Shown: positions 50,966 to 60,991, counted from the stretch's first letter. The stretch is 64,000 nucleotides of DNA from Alteribacillus persepolensis (GCF_900099605.1 NZ_FNDK01000012.1:1-64000), one strand, 5' to 3'. Numbers and translations: made by a program. Notes: generated from the sequence alone by a model not told the origin.

Positions 50966-51781
50966 TTAAACCATAATATCTTCTTTGCTTAGTCGAGACG
51001 CCCAATGATTAATTGGACCATTGCCTTTACCTATCTCAAGCGTATCCATGATTGCTTTGGATATAAACGCCTTACTGTTTGAAACCGCCGTTTTAATAGA
51101 ATTTTTTCTCGCTAATTCCGCTGCGATAGATGCAGACAGACTGCAGCCTGTACCATGCGTATGATTTGTATCTGTTCTTGGTGCATGCAAGTATTCAATG
51201 CCATCCTCGCTGTACAGCACATCTGTTGCATCACCTGTTAAATGCCCGCCTTTGACAACAGCGGCAGATGCCCCCATCTCATCTACCAGCGTCTTCGCCG
51301 CATCTTCAGCTGTTTCTATATTCTCAATACTTAAGCCTGTTAACACCTCTGCCTCTTGACGGTTCGGTGTAATAACAGCCGAAAGCGGTAATAAACGCTT
51401 TTTCATTAAATCCAATGACTCTTGTTCCATGAGAGAATCACCACTTGTTGCTACCATTACTGGGTCAATGACTAATGGCACATCGTTTTCCTGTTCTAAC
51501 AAATCCGCTACTCTCTCTATCATTTCAGGAGTGGCTATCATGCCTGTTTTGACAGCTCCAGGACGTATATCTTCAAAAACTGCTCTGATCTGTTGTTCTA
51601 CCATGTCGACAGGCACATGCCATACATCCTGTACACCTTTTGTATTTTGTGCCACAACAGATGTCACCACCGCCATCCCATAGGCTTTACGTTCTTGGAA
51701 TGTCTTTAAGTCAGCATGAATTCCTGCACCACCCGTTGGATCTGTGCCGGCAATCGATAATACACTTGGTACATTGCGCAT
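50966..51781 (-). CDS. thiD: Hydroxymethylpyrimidine (phosphate) kinase
   Basis: 271 residues of the ribokinase fold: SIAGTDPTGGAGIHADLKTF, VIDPVMVATSGD, TPNRQEAEVLTG, and HTHGTGCSLSASIAAELA near the C-terminus. First gene of the TPP-regulated thiD-thiM-thiE operon. Confidence 0.96.
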   Translation of the reverse strand: MRNVPSVLSIAGTDPTGGAGIHADLKTFQERKAYGMAVVTSVVAQNTKGVQDVWHVPVDMVEQQIRAVFEDIRPGAVKTGMIATPEMIERVADLLEQENDVPLVIDPVMVATSGDSLMEQESLDLMKKRLLPLSAVITPNRQEAEVLTGLSIENIETAEDAAKTLVDEMGASAAVVKGGHLTGDATDVLYSEDGIEYLHAPRTDTNHTHGTGCSLSASIAAELARKNSIKTAVSNSKAFISKAIMDTLEIGKGNGPINHWASRLSKEDIMV

Positions 51782-51940
51782 AGTTTTTCCCCCATATGTT
51801 TAAAAGTATGGTGTTCTAATACGGTATTTTCCTAAAAACACTCTGCAAAAAAGATTCTGCTGCAAATGCTGGGTTGAATAGATGTGTGCTTTTTTGCACG
51901 TTAGGAAAAGTTCCCTTAAAAAACAGAAACGGCAACAAAT

Positions 51941-51970
51941 AAAAAAACCGCTCCCTGAAAGAGAGCGGTT
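51941..51970 (-). terminator. Expression-platform terminator of the thiD TPP riboswitch
   Basis: AACCGCTC/GAGCGGTT stem then TTTTTTT on the minus strand, about 30 nt after the aptamer. Roughly 160 nt of further leader precede thiD. Confidence 0.85.
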
Positions 51971-52003
51971 CATGCCTTATACCTGCTATACCATGTTCTC
52001 GCT

Positions 52004-52101
52004 CCACTTTCCTACGATGGTGCTAACCATTTCAGGTTCAAAGGGACCGATGCAGCAAATAAATGTGCATCATCTCAGCTATCATACAGCGCCCCTAGTG
52101 G
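52004..52101 (-). promoter_or_regulatory. TPP riboswitch of thiD-thiM-thiE
   Basis: Minus strand THI-box blocks CCACTAGGGG, GCTGAGATGA, CCCTTTGAACCTGA and CATCGTAGGAAAGTGG in order. Confidence 0.96.
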
Positions 52102-52154
52102 ATGTTTATTCAGTTAATTTTATAGTACCCAACCTACTGTACCTCTGTCAAACA

Positions 52155-55100
52155 CTATGACTCGTTGTTATTGTCATGATGGCCCTTGTTTTTATCATCT
52201 TTATCTTGATCATCATGCTTGGATTTTTGAACAATATTTTCAAGCAAGTGAAGAATATCATCTTTTGTTAACGAATCAATCTCTTTATTTTCCCGTGTGG
52301 CTTCGTTTTTACTTTCTTCTGCTTCATTCCTTTGTTCTTGACTGTTCTCATCCAGTGGCTGCTCTGTTTCCTGTATTGAGGAATCGTTTTGCGGCTCAGA
52401 AGTGAGCAGACGGGTATGTGTTTGCCGTCTTTCATCATCTTCATCGAGCTCATAAGCATAAATAACTCTTCCTTGCGGAGTAACATAGCGTTTATTCATG
52501 TGCCTTGTGTCTTTATCCATAAAGCTGTACAGGACAGGGATGACAAATAGCGTCAAAAATGTGCTGCTAATAAGTCCGCCAATCACCGCAATACCCATCG
52601 GCTGCTGAATTTCTGTTCCTTCTCCCATACCAAGCGCTAACGGAACAACACCTAAAATAGTGGTAATGGCTGTCATTAATATCGGACGTGTCCGTTTTTT
52701 CACACCTTCAATGATCGCTTCTCTTGTTGGAAGCCCTCTTTCTTTCGACTGATTAATGTAGTCAACTAAAACAATAGCGTTGTTTACAACAATACCAGCC
52801 AACACAATTAAGCCAATAAATACTGTTACGCTCAAAGGTGTCTGGGTGATCGTCAGAGCAAGCATCACACCAATGATGACAAGCGGAACACTAAACATCA
52901 CGACAAATGGATATTTAAACGATTCAAACTGCCCCGCCATGACGAGGTAGATAAATAATAAAGCTAGTATAAACGCAAACACCAAGCTGTTTAATGCATC
53001 TTCAAGCAGCTCTTGTTCACCTGAAAAAGCATAACTGGTGCTGTCTTGTATATCCGCTTCCTCGATAATGTTTTCAATGAGATTAGACATGTCATTTAGA
53101 TTCGTGTCACTCGTGTAGGAAACCGTAAATTCTACACTTCGCTCTTGATCAAGACGATTAATAACCGCTGGGCCTTCTGCTTCATCTACAACAGCAAGGT
53201 CATTTAATTCAATGTATTCTCCTTCATCGTTTGGAATTAGCAGCGTCTCTAAATCTTCTTTGTCAGCCAATGATTCATCAGAATATTGAACAACGACATC
53301 ATAGTTTTCATTGCTGTCAGTTTGTATTGACGTCGCAGTCTCCCCACGGGTTACTTGATGAACCGTTTCAGCAACCTGCGCTGGAGCGAAACCGTTGTTA
53401 CGTGCTGCTTCTTCATCAATACGCACTTGCAGCTCAGGTGCCCGTTCTTCCATCGATGTTTCAACGCTTCTTACATAACGTTCATTGTTGAGTTCTTCTT
53501 CTACCTCAGCTACCGCTTCTTCTAACGCAGCGGTATCGTTATCACTCATCGTAAACACAATAGAATTTGCCTCGCCGCCGCCCACAGCAGCTTGTGTAGA
53601 TAAGGATATGTCTGCATTCTGGTCAACGCCTTGGACATCTCCTTCTATATCTTCAACAAAATCAATCGTGCTTTGATTTCTGTCTTGAAGATCAGTCATC
53701 GTCACAAACATTTGTGCTTCGTGTGACCCGGATGGACCACCCATCCCAGCTGTATCTTCAGATGAGCCAACAACAGACATATAATCTGCTACAACGGATT
53801 CATCATCTAATATTTCTTCGATTCCCTCAACAACTTCGGCTGTTTTATCAAGGTTGGTGCCGTGTTCCATTTCTATATCCACCATAAAATACCCTTCATC
53901 TGTCGCTGGCAGAAAGTTAATTCCTGTCGCAGCAATACCGGCACCTCCAACAGCCAGTAAAACAAATGTTATAAATAAAGTCATAAAACGATGACCGAGC
54001 ACCCAGGATATGGAACGGCCTATCCCCTTCATAAAAGCAGAATTCTGCCGTTTACGTTCTTGGTTTCCCCGCGGCGCAGTCAGCATACGGCTTGACATCA
54101 TCGGCACGACTGTGACTGCCACTAGAAGCGACGCCAAAAGACTAAACGCTACAGCTAAAGCAAACTCGGTAAAAATATTACCGACAATACCACTAATAAA
54201 TACAATCGGCAAGAAGACAGACACTGTCGTTAACGTCGAAGCAGTAATGGCTCCACCGACTTCTTTTGTCCCTTCTGCCGCCGCTTCTTTCGCGGTTTTC
54301 CCCATGGATAAGTGCCGGTAAATGTTTTCGATAACAACAATTGCATTATCCACTAACATCCCTATTCCAAGTGCCAAACCACCCAATGTCATTAAATTCA
54401 AACTAACATCAGTGAAGTATAAGAAGCCAAAAGTGACAATCACCGAAAATGGAATCGCTGTACCAATAATCAAGGGCGTTTTCCAATTCCGCAAGAAGAA
54501 AAACAAAACAGCCATGGCAAATATACCGCCAAGCACAAGCGCCTGAGATACACTGTTAATCGATAATTGGATATATTCACCCTCGTCATAAAAGGAAACG
54601 ACAGATAAATGATCATACTCTTCTTCTCCAAGCAAAGTTTCCATCTCATCATTAAATGCTTGGGAAACTTGAGCAGTATTAGCATCTGTTTCCTTTATTA
54701 CTGTCATCTGCAGAGCCGGCTGCTGATTGGCTCTAGTGATAGCATCTGTTTCTCCTGTTGTTTCTGCTACTTCAGCTATATCAGAAAGAACAAGCTCTTC
54801 ACCATTTTGCGGATTTGCGCCAATAACAATATTAGCTAAATCTTCTTCACCAGACAACGAGCTGATCGCACGCGTTGTCAACTGCCGGTCACCCGTTTCC
54901 ACGGTGCCGCCTGGAAGCGTGAGATTATGTGATTGGATTGTTTGAACAATCTCCTCTTGTGTTAACTGATTTGCTTCTAGTTCTTCCTGGTCTAACCGTA
55001 CTTCAAACTGTTCCGTGACTTGACCGGAAGTATCCACATTGGCAATCCCGTCAATTCTCTCCAACTCTGTTTGAAATTCATCGACATCCCCCTGGAAACC

Positions 55101-55547
55101 TTGGACATCTTGATTGTTAGACGTTACTGCCATCTGTGCCATCCCCATCATCGACGGATCGAACTTTAAAAAGCTCGGGGAGTTGGCATCATCTGAAATA
55201 TTCGCCTGGTTCATGGACGTAATAATGTCTTGTTCCACTTCATCAATCGTAGAATCCCATGAAAATTCCAGTAAAACAAGGGCCATGCCTTCCTCAGATG
55301 TTGAAGTCATCGTACTTAAACCCGGCAATGTGGACAGCTCTTCTTCCAGCGGTTTCGTTACTTTATCTTCCACTTCTTCAGGACTAGCCCCCGGATAACT
55401 AGACACAACTGCCCCAACAGGAGGGTTGATTTCTGGAAATAGTTGAAGAGGAAGATTTGTTAATGAAACTCCCCCTAGCAAAATAAATAAAATCATGCCT
55501 ACAATCGTTAATTTAGGCCGCCTAATGGATACATTAGTGAGTTTCAA
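52155..55547 (-). CDS. swrC: RND-family exporter, SwrC-like
   Basis: About 1,130 residues with RND topology: an N-terminal helix, two large extracytoplasmic loops and two six-helix bundles. LFPEINPPVGAVVSSYPGASPEEVE and GIGMLVDNAIVVIENIYRHL (charged helix 4) are typical of AcrB/SwrC. The first ~1,020 residues match SwrC; the last ~100 are an unusual charged, disordered tail (EDDERRQTHTR ... HHDNNNES). B. subtilis SwrC exports surfactin and other hydrophobic compounds. Start is TTG 55547 behind GGAAGGAG. Confidence 0.92.
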   Translation of the reverse strand: MKLTNVSIRRPKLTIVGMILFILLGGVSLTNLPLQLFPEINPPVGAVVSSYPGASPEEVEDKVTKPLEEELSTLPGLSTMTSTSEEGMALVLLEFSWDSTIDEVEQDIITSMNQANISDDANSPSFLKFDPSMMGMAQMAVTSNNQDVQGFQGDVDEFQTELERIDGIANVDTSGQVTEQFEVRLDQEELEANQLTQEEIVQTIQSHNLTLPGGTVETGDRQLTTRAISSLSGEEDLANIVIGANPQNGEELVLSDIAEVAETTGETDAITRANQQPALQMTVIKETDANTAQVSQAFNDEMETLLGEEEYDHLSVVSFYDEGEYIQLSINSVSQALVLGGIFAMAVLFFFLRNWKTPLIIGTAIPFSVIVTFGFLYFTDVSLNLMTLGGLALGIGMLVDNAIVVIENIYRHLSMGKTAKEAAAEGTKEVGGAITASTLTTVSVFLPIVFISGIVGNIFTEFALAVAFSLLASLLVAVTVVPMMSSRMLTAPRGNQERKRQNSAFMKGIGRSISWVLGHRFMTLFITFVLLAVGGAGIAATGINFLPATDEGYFMVDIEMEHGTNLDKTAEVVEGIEEILDDESVVADYMSVVGSSEDTAGMGGPSGSHEAQMFVTMTDLQDRNQSTIDFVEDIEGDVQGVDQNADISLSTQAAVGGGEANSIVFTMSDNDTAALEEAVAEVEEELNNERYVRSVETSMEERAPELQVRIDEEAARNNGFAPAQVAETVHQVTRGETATSIQTDSNENYDVVVQYSDESLADKEDLETLLIPNDEGEYIELNDLAVVDEAEGPAVINRLDQERSVEFTVSYTSDTNLNDMSNLIENIIEEADIQDSTSYAFSGEQELLEDALNSLVFAFILALLFIYLVMAGQFESFKYPFVVMFSVPLVIIGVMLALTITQTPLSVTVFIGLIVLAGIVVNNAIVLVDYINQSKERGLPTREAIIEGVKKRTRPILMTAITTILGVVPLALGMGEGTEIQQPMGIAVIGGLISSTFLTLFVIPVLYSFMDKDTRHMNKRYVTPQGRVIYAYELDEDDERRQTHTRLLTSEPQNDSSIQETEQPLDENSQEQRNEAEESKNEATRENKEIDSLTKDDILHLLENIVQKSKHDDQDKDDKNKGHHDNNNES

Positions 55548-55624
55548 TTTGGCTCCTTCCTCCTTTTCTCTACTCTCCAAGCATATAGCTTAACCATTTA
55601 TCCATAAACCTTTATTTTAAATCA

Positions 55625-55653
55625 TTCAACTGTTTAAAAACTAAACTATTCAA
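55625..55653. promoter_or_regulatory. Inverted repeat at the swrC start site, probable MarR operator
   Basis: TTCAACTGTTTA and TAAACTATTCAA (9 of 12 positions inverted) separated by 5 nt, directly downstream of the -10 box. Confidence 0.55.
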
Positions 55654-55654
55654 T

Positions 55655-55683
55655 AATCTAAAATATATAACGCTCTTCGTCAA
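55655..55683 (-). promoter_or_regulatory. SigA promoter of swrC
   Basis: Minus strand TTGACG, 17-nt spacer, TAGATT, about 110 bp before the swrC start. Confidence 0.65.
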
Positions 55684-55841
55684 GTTTTCCGTTTATTGTT
55701 GCCAATATCGTCACTTTTTATATAAAAAACGGGACTTGCTGTTCATTCGAAAAACTCAGATTGTCGCCAAGCCTGTCAACACATACGATGACCTTGCTGC
55801 ACGTATACTGCTGTTAAAATGTTATCCTTTCTTGTCCATGT

Positions 55842-55886
55842 AAAAAAGCTGCATCTTCCATCTTTTCGATGAAAAAATGCAGCTTT
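55842..55886 (-). terminator. Terminator of coaW-marR
   Basis: AAAGCTGCAT/ATGCAGCTTT with an inner CATC/GATG hairpin, followed on the minus strand by TTTTTT. Confidence 0.85.
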
Positions 55887-55889
55887 CCA

Positions 55890-56348
55890 TTATACATCTT
55901 TCGTTGTTTCTCCTTGTTGAATAATACGGTCCAATGCAACAATAACGTCTCTTACTTTTTTTATATCCTCTAGTGGTAACTGGGCAATATAATCTTGAAT
56001 AATCGACCTTTCAAATGCCTGGAATTGTCTTTTGAGTTCTATTCCCGTTTCCCCCAACCTCATTGTAATTTCGCGGCGATTATTTTCATTGATTGAACGA
56101 ATCAGCAAGTCTTCTTTTTCAAGTTTGTTCATGGCCTGACTTACCGCACTCTTTGATATACCGAGACGCTCTGCCATTTCACTCATTGTGATGTTTTCTT
56201 GACGAATAAAAAGAATCATAATAGACTCCTGGCGAGTGGTTAACTGCAATTCACTTAACAGCGGCATTTTCGGTTGTAAGTGCTTGGATATGTTTTCAAT
56301 AGCATCAATGGACTCCAAGAAAACTTGTTTATACTCATCCATACTCAC
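55890..56348 (-). CDS. MarR-family transcriptional regulator
   Basis: About 152 residues. Winged helix with TTRQESIMILFIRQENITMSEMAERLGISKSAVSQAMNKL and the wing NENNRREITMRL. It lies directly upstream of swrC, so it is the likely repressor acting at 55625-55653. GTG 56348 is preferred (AGGAG 9 nt upstream); an ATG 9 nt earlier has no spacing, and ATG 56342 is also possible. Confidence 0.9.
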   Translation of the reverse strand: MSMDEYKQVFLESIDAIENISKHLQPKMPLLSELQLTTRQESIMILFIRQENITMSEMAERLGISKSAVSQAMNKLEKEDLLIRSINENNRREITMRLGETGIELKRQFQAFERSIIQDYIAQLPLEDIKKVRDVIVALDRIIQQGETTKDV

Positions 56349-56378
56349 GGTATTCATCTCCTGCCTTACTTTGGCTGT

Positions 56379-57221
56379 TTAAAGCACTGCCTTTTTTAAT
56401 CCTTTATTTAAAAAGGCTCCTATGGCACCGCTGTATTCACCATGGTCAAGAAACAGTGCTTTTTTGCCTCTTAATTCTGTGTAGCCTTGGACAATATCTC
56501 TTAATGTATCATGTTGAGAAAAGGTAGATCCGATATAAACAACGGTGTCCGTCTTTAATCGTTCGGCGGCTTGTACACTCATTGTTGTGATGGTTTCTCC
56601 AATCATTCGCACGACTGCAGCAATATAATCTTCTTGTGAAAAGGACTGTTCTTTCATATTTGAAACGTTACCAAAATTGCTGGCCGTTAAGTCACCTGAT
56701 ATTGGCGGATTTTCATGCGAATAGATATCGCGTACAGTAACGTTTAGTGACGCACCATTTCCTTGTTTGCCTAATGTTAAAATGGTGTCATAGTTATCTT
56801 CTCCAGTCAGCAAATAAGAAAGGCCCAGCAATGTGCCGCCTCCCATGCCGCTTCCTCCAATGCGCTCATACGAGTCACCTTCTACCACATGGATGGACGT
56901 TCCGGTACCGACATTTGTCACCATAAAGCGCGAACCAGCTTCTCCATACTGGCCATTTTCCTCTAATAAATGTCTTACTCCTTCACATGTTGCTTCAAAC
57001 TCATTTATTTTCTTAACCGGGAACACAGATTTTTGTGTGAATAAACCAGCCTTCCCGCCCGTAATATGTATGACAGGGTTATGAAATCGTCCCTGAATCC
57101 ATTGGTCTACATCTTCTAACCGTGTGGTAGGCACTTTTTTATATCGCCATTCTCCCTCGAGTCGATAGACAATTTTTGACAGGGTGCCCCCAACGTCCAC
57201 ACCTAGATACTCTTTGTTCAT
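56379..57221 (-). CDS. coaW: Type II pantothenate kinase
   Basis: 280 residues of the ASKHA fold: YLGVDVGGTLSKIVYRL, VTNVGTGTSIHVVEGD, RIGGSGMGGGTLLGL, and GDLTASNFGNV. Type II PanK, best known from staphylococci and some bacilli, is refractory to CoA feedback. It is followed by marR on the same strand with a 30-bp gap. Confidence 0.9.
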   Translation of the reverse strand: MNKEYLGVDVGGTLSKIVYRLEGEWRYKKVPTTRLEDVDQWIQGRFHNPVIHITGGKAGLFTQKSVFPVKKINEFEATCEGVRHLLEENGQYGEAGSRFMVTNVGTGTSIHVVEGDSYERIGGSGMGGGTLLGLSYLLTGEDNYDTILTLGKQGNGASLNVTVRDIYSHENPPISGDLTASNFGNVSNMKEQSFSQEDYIAAVVRMIGETITTMSVQAAERLKTDTVVYIGSTFSQHDTLRDIVQGYTELRGKKALFLDHGEYSGAIGAFLNKGLKKAVL

Positions 57222-57435
57222 CGAATTGACGAACCCCTTTCATCCCAGCTTTTACAATACAATGCATTTTATACTTACTAGTTTCCCTTATTTTATACCA
57301 TGTTGCAAAAGAACAAAATACGCAGACGAAAAATCTCTTTTTTGTTATACTGTGTTAATCAAGAGATTTACTAATTTCATTGGTCATGACAAACATATTT
57401 ACTTGTTTATTCATGACAGTTAGGCAGGGAACAAC

Positions 57436-58884
57436 ATGGATGTCTTTTCATTGTTAATGGGTTTTCTGTTTCTTTTAAACGTTATATTTGCTTCTGTGAT
57501 TATCTTCCTTGAACGAAAAGATGCGACATCAACGTGGGCTTGGCTGATGGTTTTGTTGTTCATCCCATTTCTCGGATTTATTCTCTATTTAATACTCGGT
57601 CAAAACATGAGCAGAAAACGCCTCTTTGATTGGGAAGATATCAAAAAAATTGGCATTGAAAATCTAATTAATGAGCAGATTGAATCTTTGCGCGAACAAC
57701 GCTTTCAATTTACCGATCCTAATTCTAGAGAGTACAGGGATCTTATTTATATGCAGCTTGTCAATAATGATGCCCTGCTGACACAGGATAATGCTGTTGA
57801 TTTGTTTACCGACGGTGCCGCTAAATTCCAGCAGCTGTTTGAAGATATTGAAAAAGCAACCGATCATATACATCTTCAATATTACATTTTAAGGTACGAC
57901 AGCCTGGGCGCTAAACTTTTGCAAGCATTGACGGAAAAGGCAAAAGAAGGAGTAAAAGTACGTGTTCTGTATGATGATATGGGGTCGCGCGGTCTTTCCA
58001 AAAAAGTATTTCGACCGCTGCTCGAGGCTGGCGGAGCAGTTGAAATTTTTTTCCCTAAACGAATACCATTGATTAATCTTCGTTTAAATTATCGCAATCA
58101 CCGGAAATTAGTCATCATTGACGGAAAAATTGGTTATGTCGGCGGATTTAACATTGGGGATGAATACCTTGGTCTCAATCCCAAATTCGGTTATTGGCGA
58201 GATACCCACCTGCGCCTGCAAGGGCAGGTCGTCAAAGCTGTCCAAACACGATTTATACTTGACTGGAACCAAGCGACCCACCACCATCACGTTCACTACG
58301 ATAAGCGTTACTTTCCAACACTTGAACCGGCGGGCGACTTATCAGCACAAATTGTTTCAAGTGGACCAGATTCCGAGTGGGAACAAATAAAAAATGGCTA
58401 TATTAAAATGATTACATCAGCTAAAGAGTCTGTGTACATTCAAACACCTTACTTTATCCCGGACCAAAGCCTAATGGATGCCTTGCAAATTGCTGCTCTA
58501 TCTGGAAAAGACGTCCGCATCATGATTCCCGACAAACCGGACCATCCATTTGTTTACTGGGCAACATTGTCTCACATAGGAGAACTATTAAAAACCGGCG
58601 CCAGGGTTTTCATCTATAAAAATGGATTTATCCATGCCAAAACGATTGTAGTAGATGGGAAAGTTAGTTCTGTTGGCACAGCAAACATTGATGTCCGAAG
58701 TTTTCGATTAAATTTTGAAGTAAATGCTTTCTTGTACCACCAACCAACTGCACAACGACTAGCCATGATTTATGAACAAGATATGACACATTCAAACGAA
58801 CTTACTTTATCAGAATACAAACAACGCTCTTTATGGATACGTTTCAAAGAATCCATTTCACATTTATTGTCACCTATTTTATAA
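57436..58884 (+). CDS. cls: Cardiolipin synthase
   Basis: 482 residues with two N-terminal membrane helices and two phospholipase-D HKD motifs: HRKLVIIDGKIGYVGGFNIGDE (~ residue 220) and HAKTIVVDGKVSSVGTANID (~ residue 400). It makes cardiolipin from phosphatidylglycerol. A TGTTATACT extended -10 lies near 57345. It is divergent from coaW. Confidence 0.95.
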   Translation: MDVFSLLMGFLFLLNVIFASVIIFLERKDATSTWAWLMVLLFIPFLGFILYLILGQNMSRKRLFDWEDIKKIGIENLINEQIESLREQRFQFTDPNSREYRDLIYMQLVNNDALLTQDNAVDLFTDGAAKFQQLFEDIEKATDHIHLQYYILRYDSLGAKLLQALTEKAKEGVKVRVLYDDMGSRGLSKKVFRPLLEAGGAVEIFFPKRIPLINLRLNYRNHRKLVIIDGKIGYVGGFNIGDEYLGLNPKFGYWRDTHLRLQGQVVKAVQTRFILDWNQATHHHHVHYDKRYFPTLEPAGDLSAQIVSSGPDSEWEQIKNGYIKMITSAKESVYIQTPYFIPDQSLMDALQIAALSGKDVRIMIPDKPDHPFVYWATLSHIGELLKTGARVFIYKNGFIHAKTIVVDGKVSSVGTANIDVRSFRLNFEVNAFLYHQPTAQRLAMIYEQDMTHSNELTLSEYKQRSLWIRFKESISHLLSPIL

Positions 58885-58945
58885 TTTCCGTTTTTTCAAG
58901 CGGATTTGTCTCATAAGCGGGATCAGCTTTATTTTTGGTGAACAT

Positions 58946-58998
58946 CAGCTGAAATACATATACAGACTCCCTGCGGAAACAGAAGTGTATTTCAGCTG
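58946..58998. terminator. Hairpin between convergent cls and glycerate kinase genes
   Basis: CAGCTGAAATACA/TGTATTTCAGCTG perfect 13-bp stem. Its loop contains GACTCCCTGCGGAAACAG, typical of a Bacillaceae intergenic repeat, so it may be a repeat that also terminates. Confidence 0.55.
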
Positions 58999-59025
58999 TA
59001 AAAATCTTTTGGAACAGCCCCGTTT

Positions 59026-60168
59026 TTAATGCTTAGAATGAAACATAAGAGCAGCAATATTTCTCGCTGCCCCAGTCACATATTCTTTCCCATTAGCCAT
59101 TGCCTCCTCTGTACTTATTGGCCCAGGAGCGATACTAAACACCGCCGTGATACCTTCATGATAAACAGCTTCATACCCAGGCCCTAACTGTCCGCACAAA
59201 GCAATGACCGGTACATCCGAGCAGCTTTTTGCAGCTTTTGCTACGCCTACCGGTGTTTTTCCATAAATCGTCTGCTTGTCGATTCTCCCTTCACCAGTAA
59301 TGACGAGATCAGCTCCTTTTACTCTTTTATAAAAGTTCGTTTCTTGTAAAACGATATCTATGCCAGGTTTAAGTGATGCTTGTAAAAAAGCCACTAGCCC
59401 TGCACCCAAACCGCCTGCTGCACCAGCTCCCGCCAACGTTTCAACCTCTGCTCCCAACTTATGTCGAATCACAGACGCATAATGATGCAAAGCGTCATCT
59501 AACACGTGCACCATTTCTTTGCTCGCTCCTTTTTGCGGTCCATACACAACACTGGCACCATTTTCACCTGTTAGTGGATTATTAACATCACAAGCAGCCA
59601 CAATTTCCGTTTGAAAAAGGCGTTCATCCACGCCTGAAAGGTCGATGGAGTGCAGCTGCAGGAGTGCTTCACCACCACGTGGGATTTCTTGTTTCTTATC
59701 ATCAAGCAGTTTTCCTCCAAGTGCTTGAATCATTCCTGCGCCTCCATCATTTGTAGCACTTCCTCCAATACCTAAAATAATTTTTTTTGCGCCCTCGTTT
59801 AATGCTGCCTTGATTAATTCACCCGTACCATACGTCGTTGCTTTTAATGGGTTGCGAACAGATGGTGCCACCAGGCCAATCCCAGACGCTTCTGCCATTT
59901 CCAAAACCGCAGTGCGCGTATCGGAAATAAAAGCATATGATGCCTCTACTTTATCACCCAGCGGCCCAGTTACGACTGTTTTATGTATCGTCCCGCCAAG
60001 GGCGTCTGCCATGGAACGTGTCGTTCCCTCTCCTCCGTCCGCCATCGGAATAATCTCTAGAGTGATATTGTTTCCTAAACATTTATACAGCCCTTCTTTT
60101 ATGCATGATGCAGTCTCCATGGCTGTCATACTCTCTTTAAATGAGTCTGGTGCTATAACAATTTTCAC
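59026..60168 (-). CDS. Glycerate kinase
   Basis: 380 residues of the GlxK/GarK family: KIVIAPDSFKESMTA at the N-terminus, PMADGGEGT, LGIGGSATNDGGAG, GAGAAGGLGAGL and VITGEGRIDKQT. It phosphorylates D-glycerate. GTG start 60168 behind GGGGAG. It lies 61 bp after the next gene upstream, separated by a terminator. Confidence 0.94.
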   Translation of the reverse strand: MKIVIAPDSFKESMTAMETASCIKEGLYKCLGNNITLEIIPMADGGEGTTRSMADALGGTIHKTVVTGPLGDKVEASYAFISDTRTAVLEMAEASGIGLVAPSVRNPLKATTYGTGELIKAALNEGAKKIILGIGGSATNDGGAGMIQALGGKLLDDKKQEIPRGGEALLQLHSIDLSGVDERLFQTEIVAACDVNNPLTGENGASVVYGPQKGASKEMVHVLDDALHHYASVIRHKLGAEVETLAGAGAAGGLGAGLVAFLQASLKPGIDIVLQETNFYKRVKGADLVITGEGRIDKQTIYGKTPVGVAKAAKSCSDVPVIALCGQLGPGYEAVYHEGITAVFSIAPGPISTEEAMANGKEYVTGAARNIAALMFHSKH

Positions 60169-60207
60169 GCGGATCTCCCCTTTTTTTCTGTTTTTCACAT
60201 GAAAAAG

Positions 60208-60231
60208 AAACCTCGGACGCATCCAAGGTTT
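60208..60231 (-). terminator. Terminator of the 156-aa gene
   Basis: AAACCT/AGGTTT with an inner GGA/TCC stem, followed on the minus strand by CTTTTTC. It covers two bases of the stop codon. Confidence 0.65.
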
Positions 60232-60700
60232 AGCCATCATACAATTCATTTTTATGTCGGCGCAGCACTTCTTCAAATAAATATTTTTTCTCAGGGAGCG
60301 GGAGCATACAAAATTCTTCTTTCACACTATCTTCTCCGCCTAGTCCAATGATGGACTGACAAAATCCACATCCTTTGCTTTTATGAACAGCTGGATTTTC
60401 ATTAGGGTACCAGTCATCTTTTTCTTCAACAAAGTATCCGTTCATGGTATATTGCGTTCCATCTGCAAGTTCCATTGTCATCGTTAACATACTGCCTTTT
60501 TTCCAGGTTCCTTCTCTTTCATAATCACGCACCGGAGTATCTGTGTTGATTTCAATTTTTGACTGTTTGACCTGCAAATACTCGGGGAGTTCTTCTTCTC
60601 GTAAATCACGCCATCCCGGTGTTTCCTGACCTGTATCTCTCAAATATTTAATGTGTTCTTTGTAGCGGGAAAGATACAGATGGATTGGTTCTTGATTCAT
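60230..60700 (-). CDS. Protein of unknown function with a CGFC motif
   Basis: 156 residues, soluble and acidic. Charged N-terminus, beta-rich centre (GSMLTMTMELADGTQYTMNGYFVEE), then SKGCGFCQSIIG with a CxxC-type pair and a third Cys in EEFCMLPLP. No family was recognised. ATG behind AAGGGGG. Confidence 0.7.
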   Translation of the reverse strand: MNQEPIHLYLSRYKEHIKYLRDTGQETPGWRDLREEELPEYLQVKQSKIEINTDTPVRDYEREGTWKKGSMLTMTMELADGTQYTMNGYFVEEKDDWYPNENPAVHKSKGCGFCQSIIGLGGEDSVKEEFCMLPLPEKKYLFEEVLRRHKNELYDG

Positions 60701-60891
60701 TGTTTATCCCCCTTGCTGCCGCTTTGCGGAAGGAATATAGCGAAACATGTTCTTTATTATTTTTCTAGATTTCTTTCTGAAACACCTTTCGCTCTCTACA
60801 TTTTTTACATATTATCAAAAAATGGAATATTCACATGTAAATCACATAGTATATTCACCATAAACCATCTGTCTTTTTTATGCAAAAATGA

Positions 60892-60920
60892 TTGACGCTA
60901 TTTTTATTTTCCGATATTCT
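60892..60920 (+). promoter_or_regulatory. SigA promoter of the MntR-flanked mini-unit
   Basis: TTGACG, 17-nt spacer, TATTCT. A palindromic MntR-like box begins on the last base of the -10. Confidence 0.65.
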
Positions 60921-60933
60921 TTCCTTAGGGAAA
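60920..60933. promoter_or_regulatory. MntR-like box 1
   Basis: TTTCCTTAGGGAAA, a palindrome close to the MntR operator pattern (TTTGCATGAGGGAAAC type), over the expected start site. Confidence 0.6.
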
Positions 60934-60975
60934 AAAAATAGCCTTTGGCAAAAATAAAATTTTTTTGCAGTATTT

Positions 60976-60991
60976 TTTGCCCGAGGGAAAC
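60976..60991. promoter_or_regulatory. MntR box 2
   Basis: TTTGCCCGAGGGAAAC, very close to the B. subtilis mntA operator. Confidence 0.75.
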
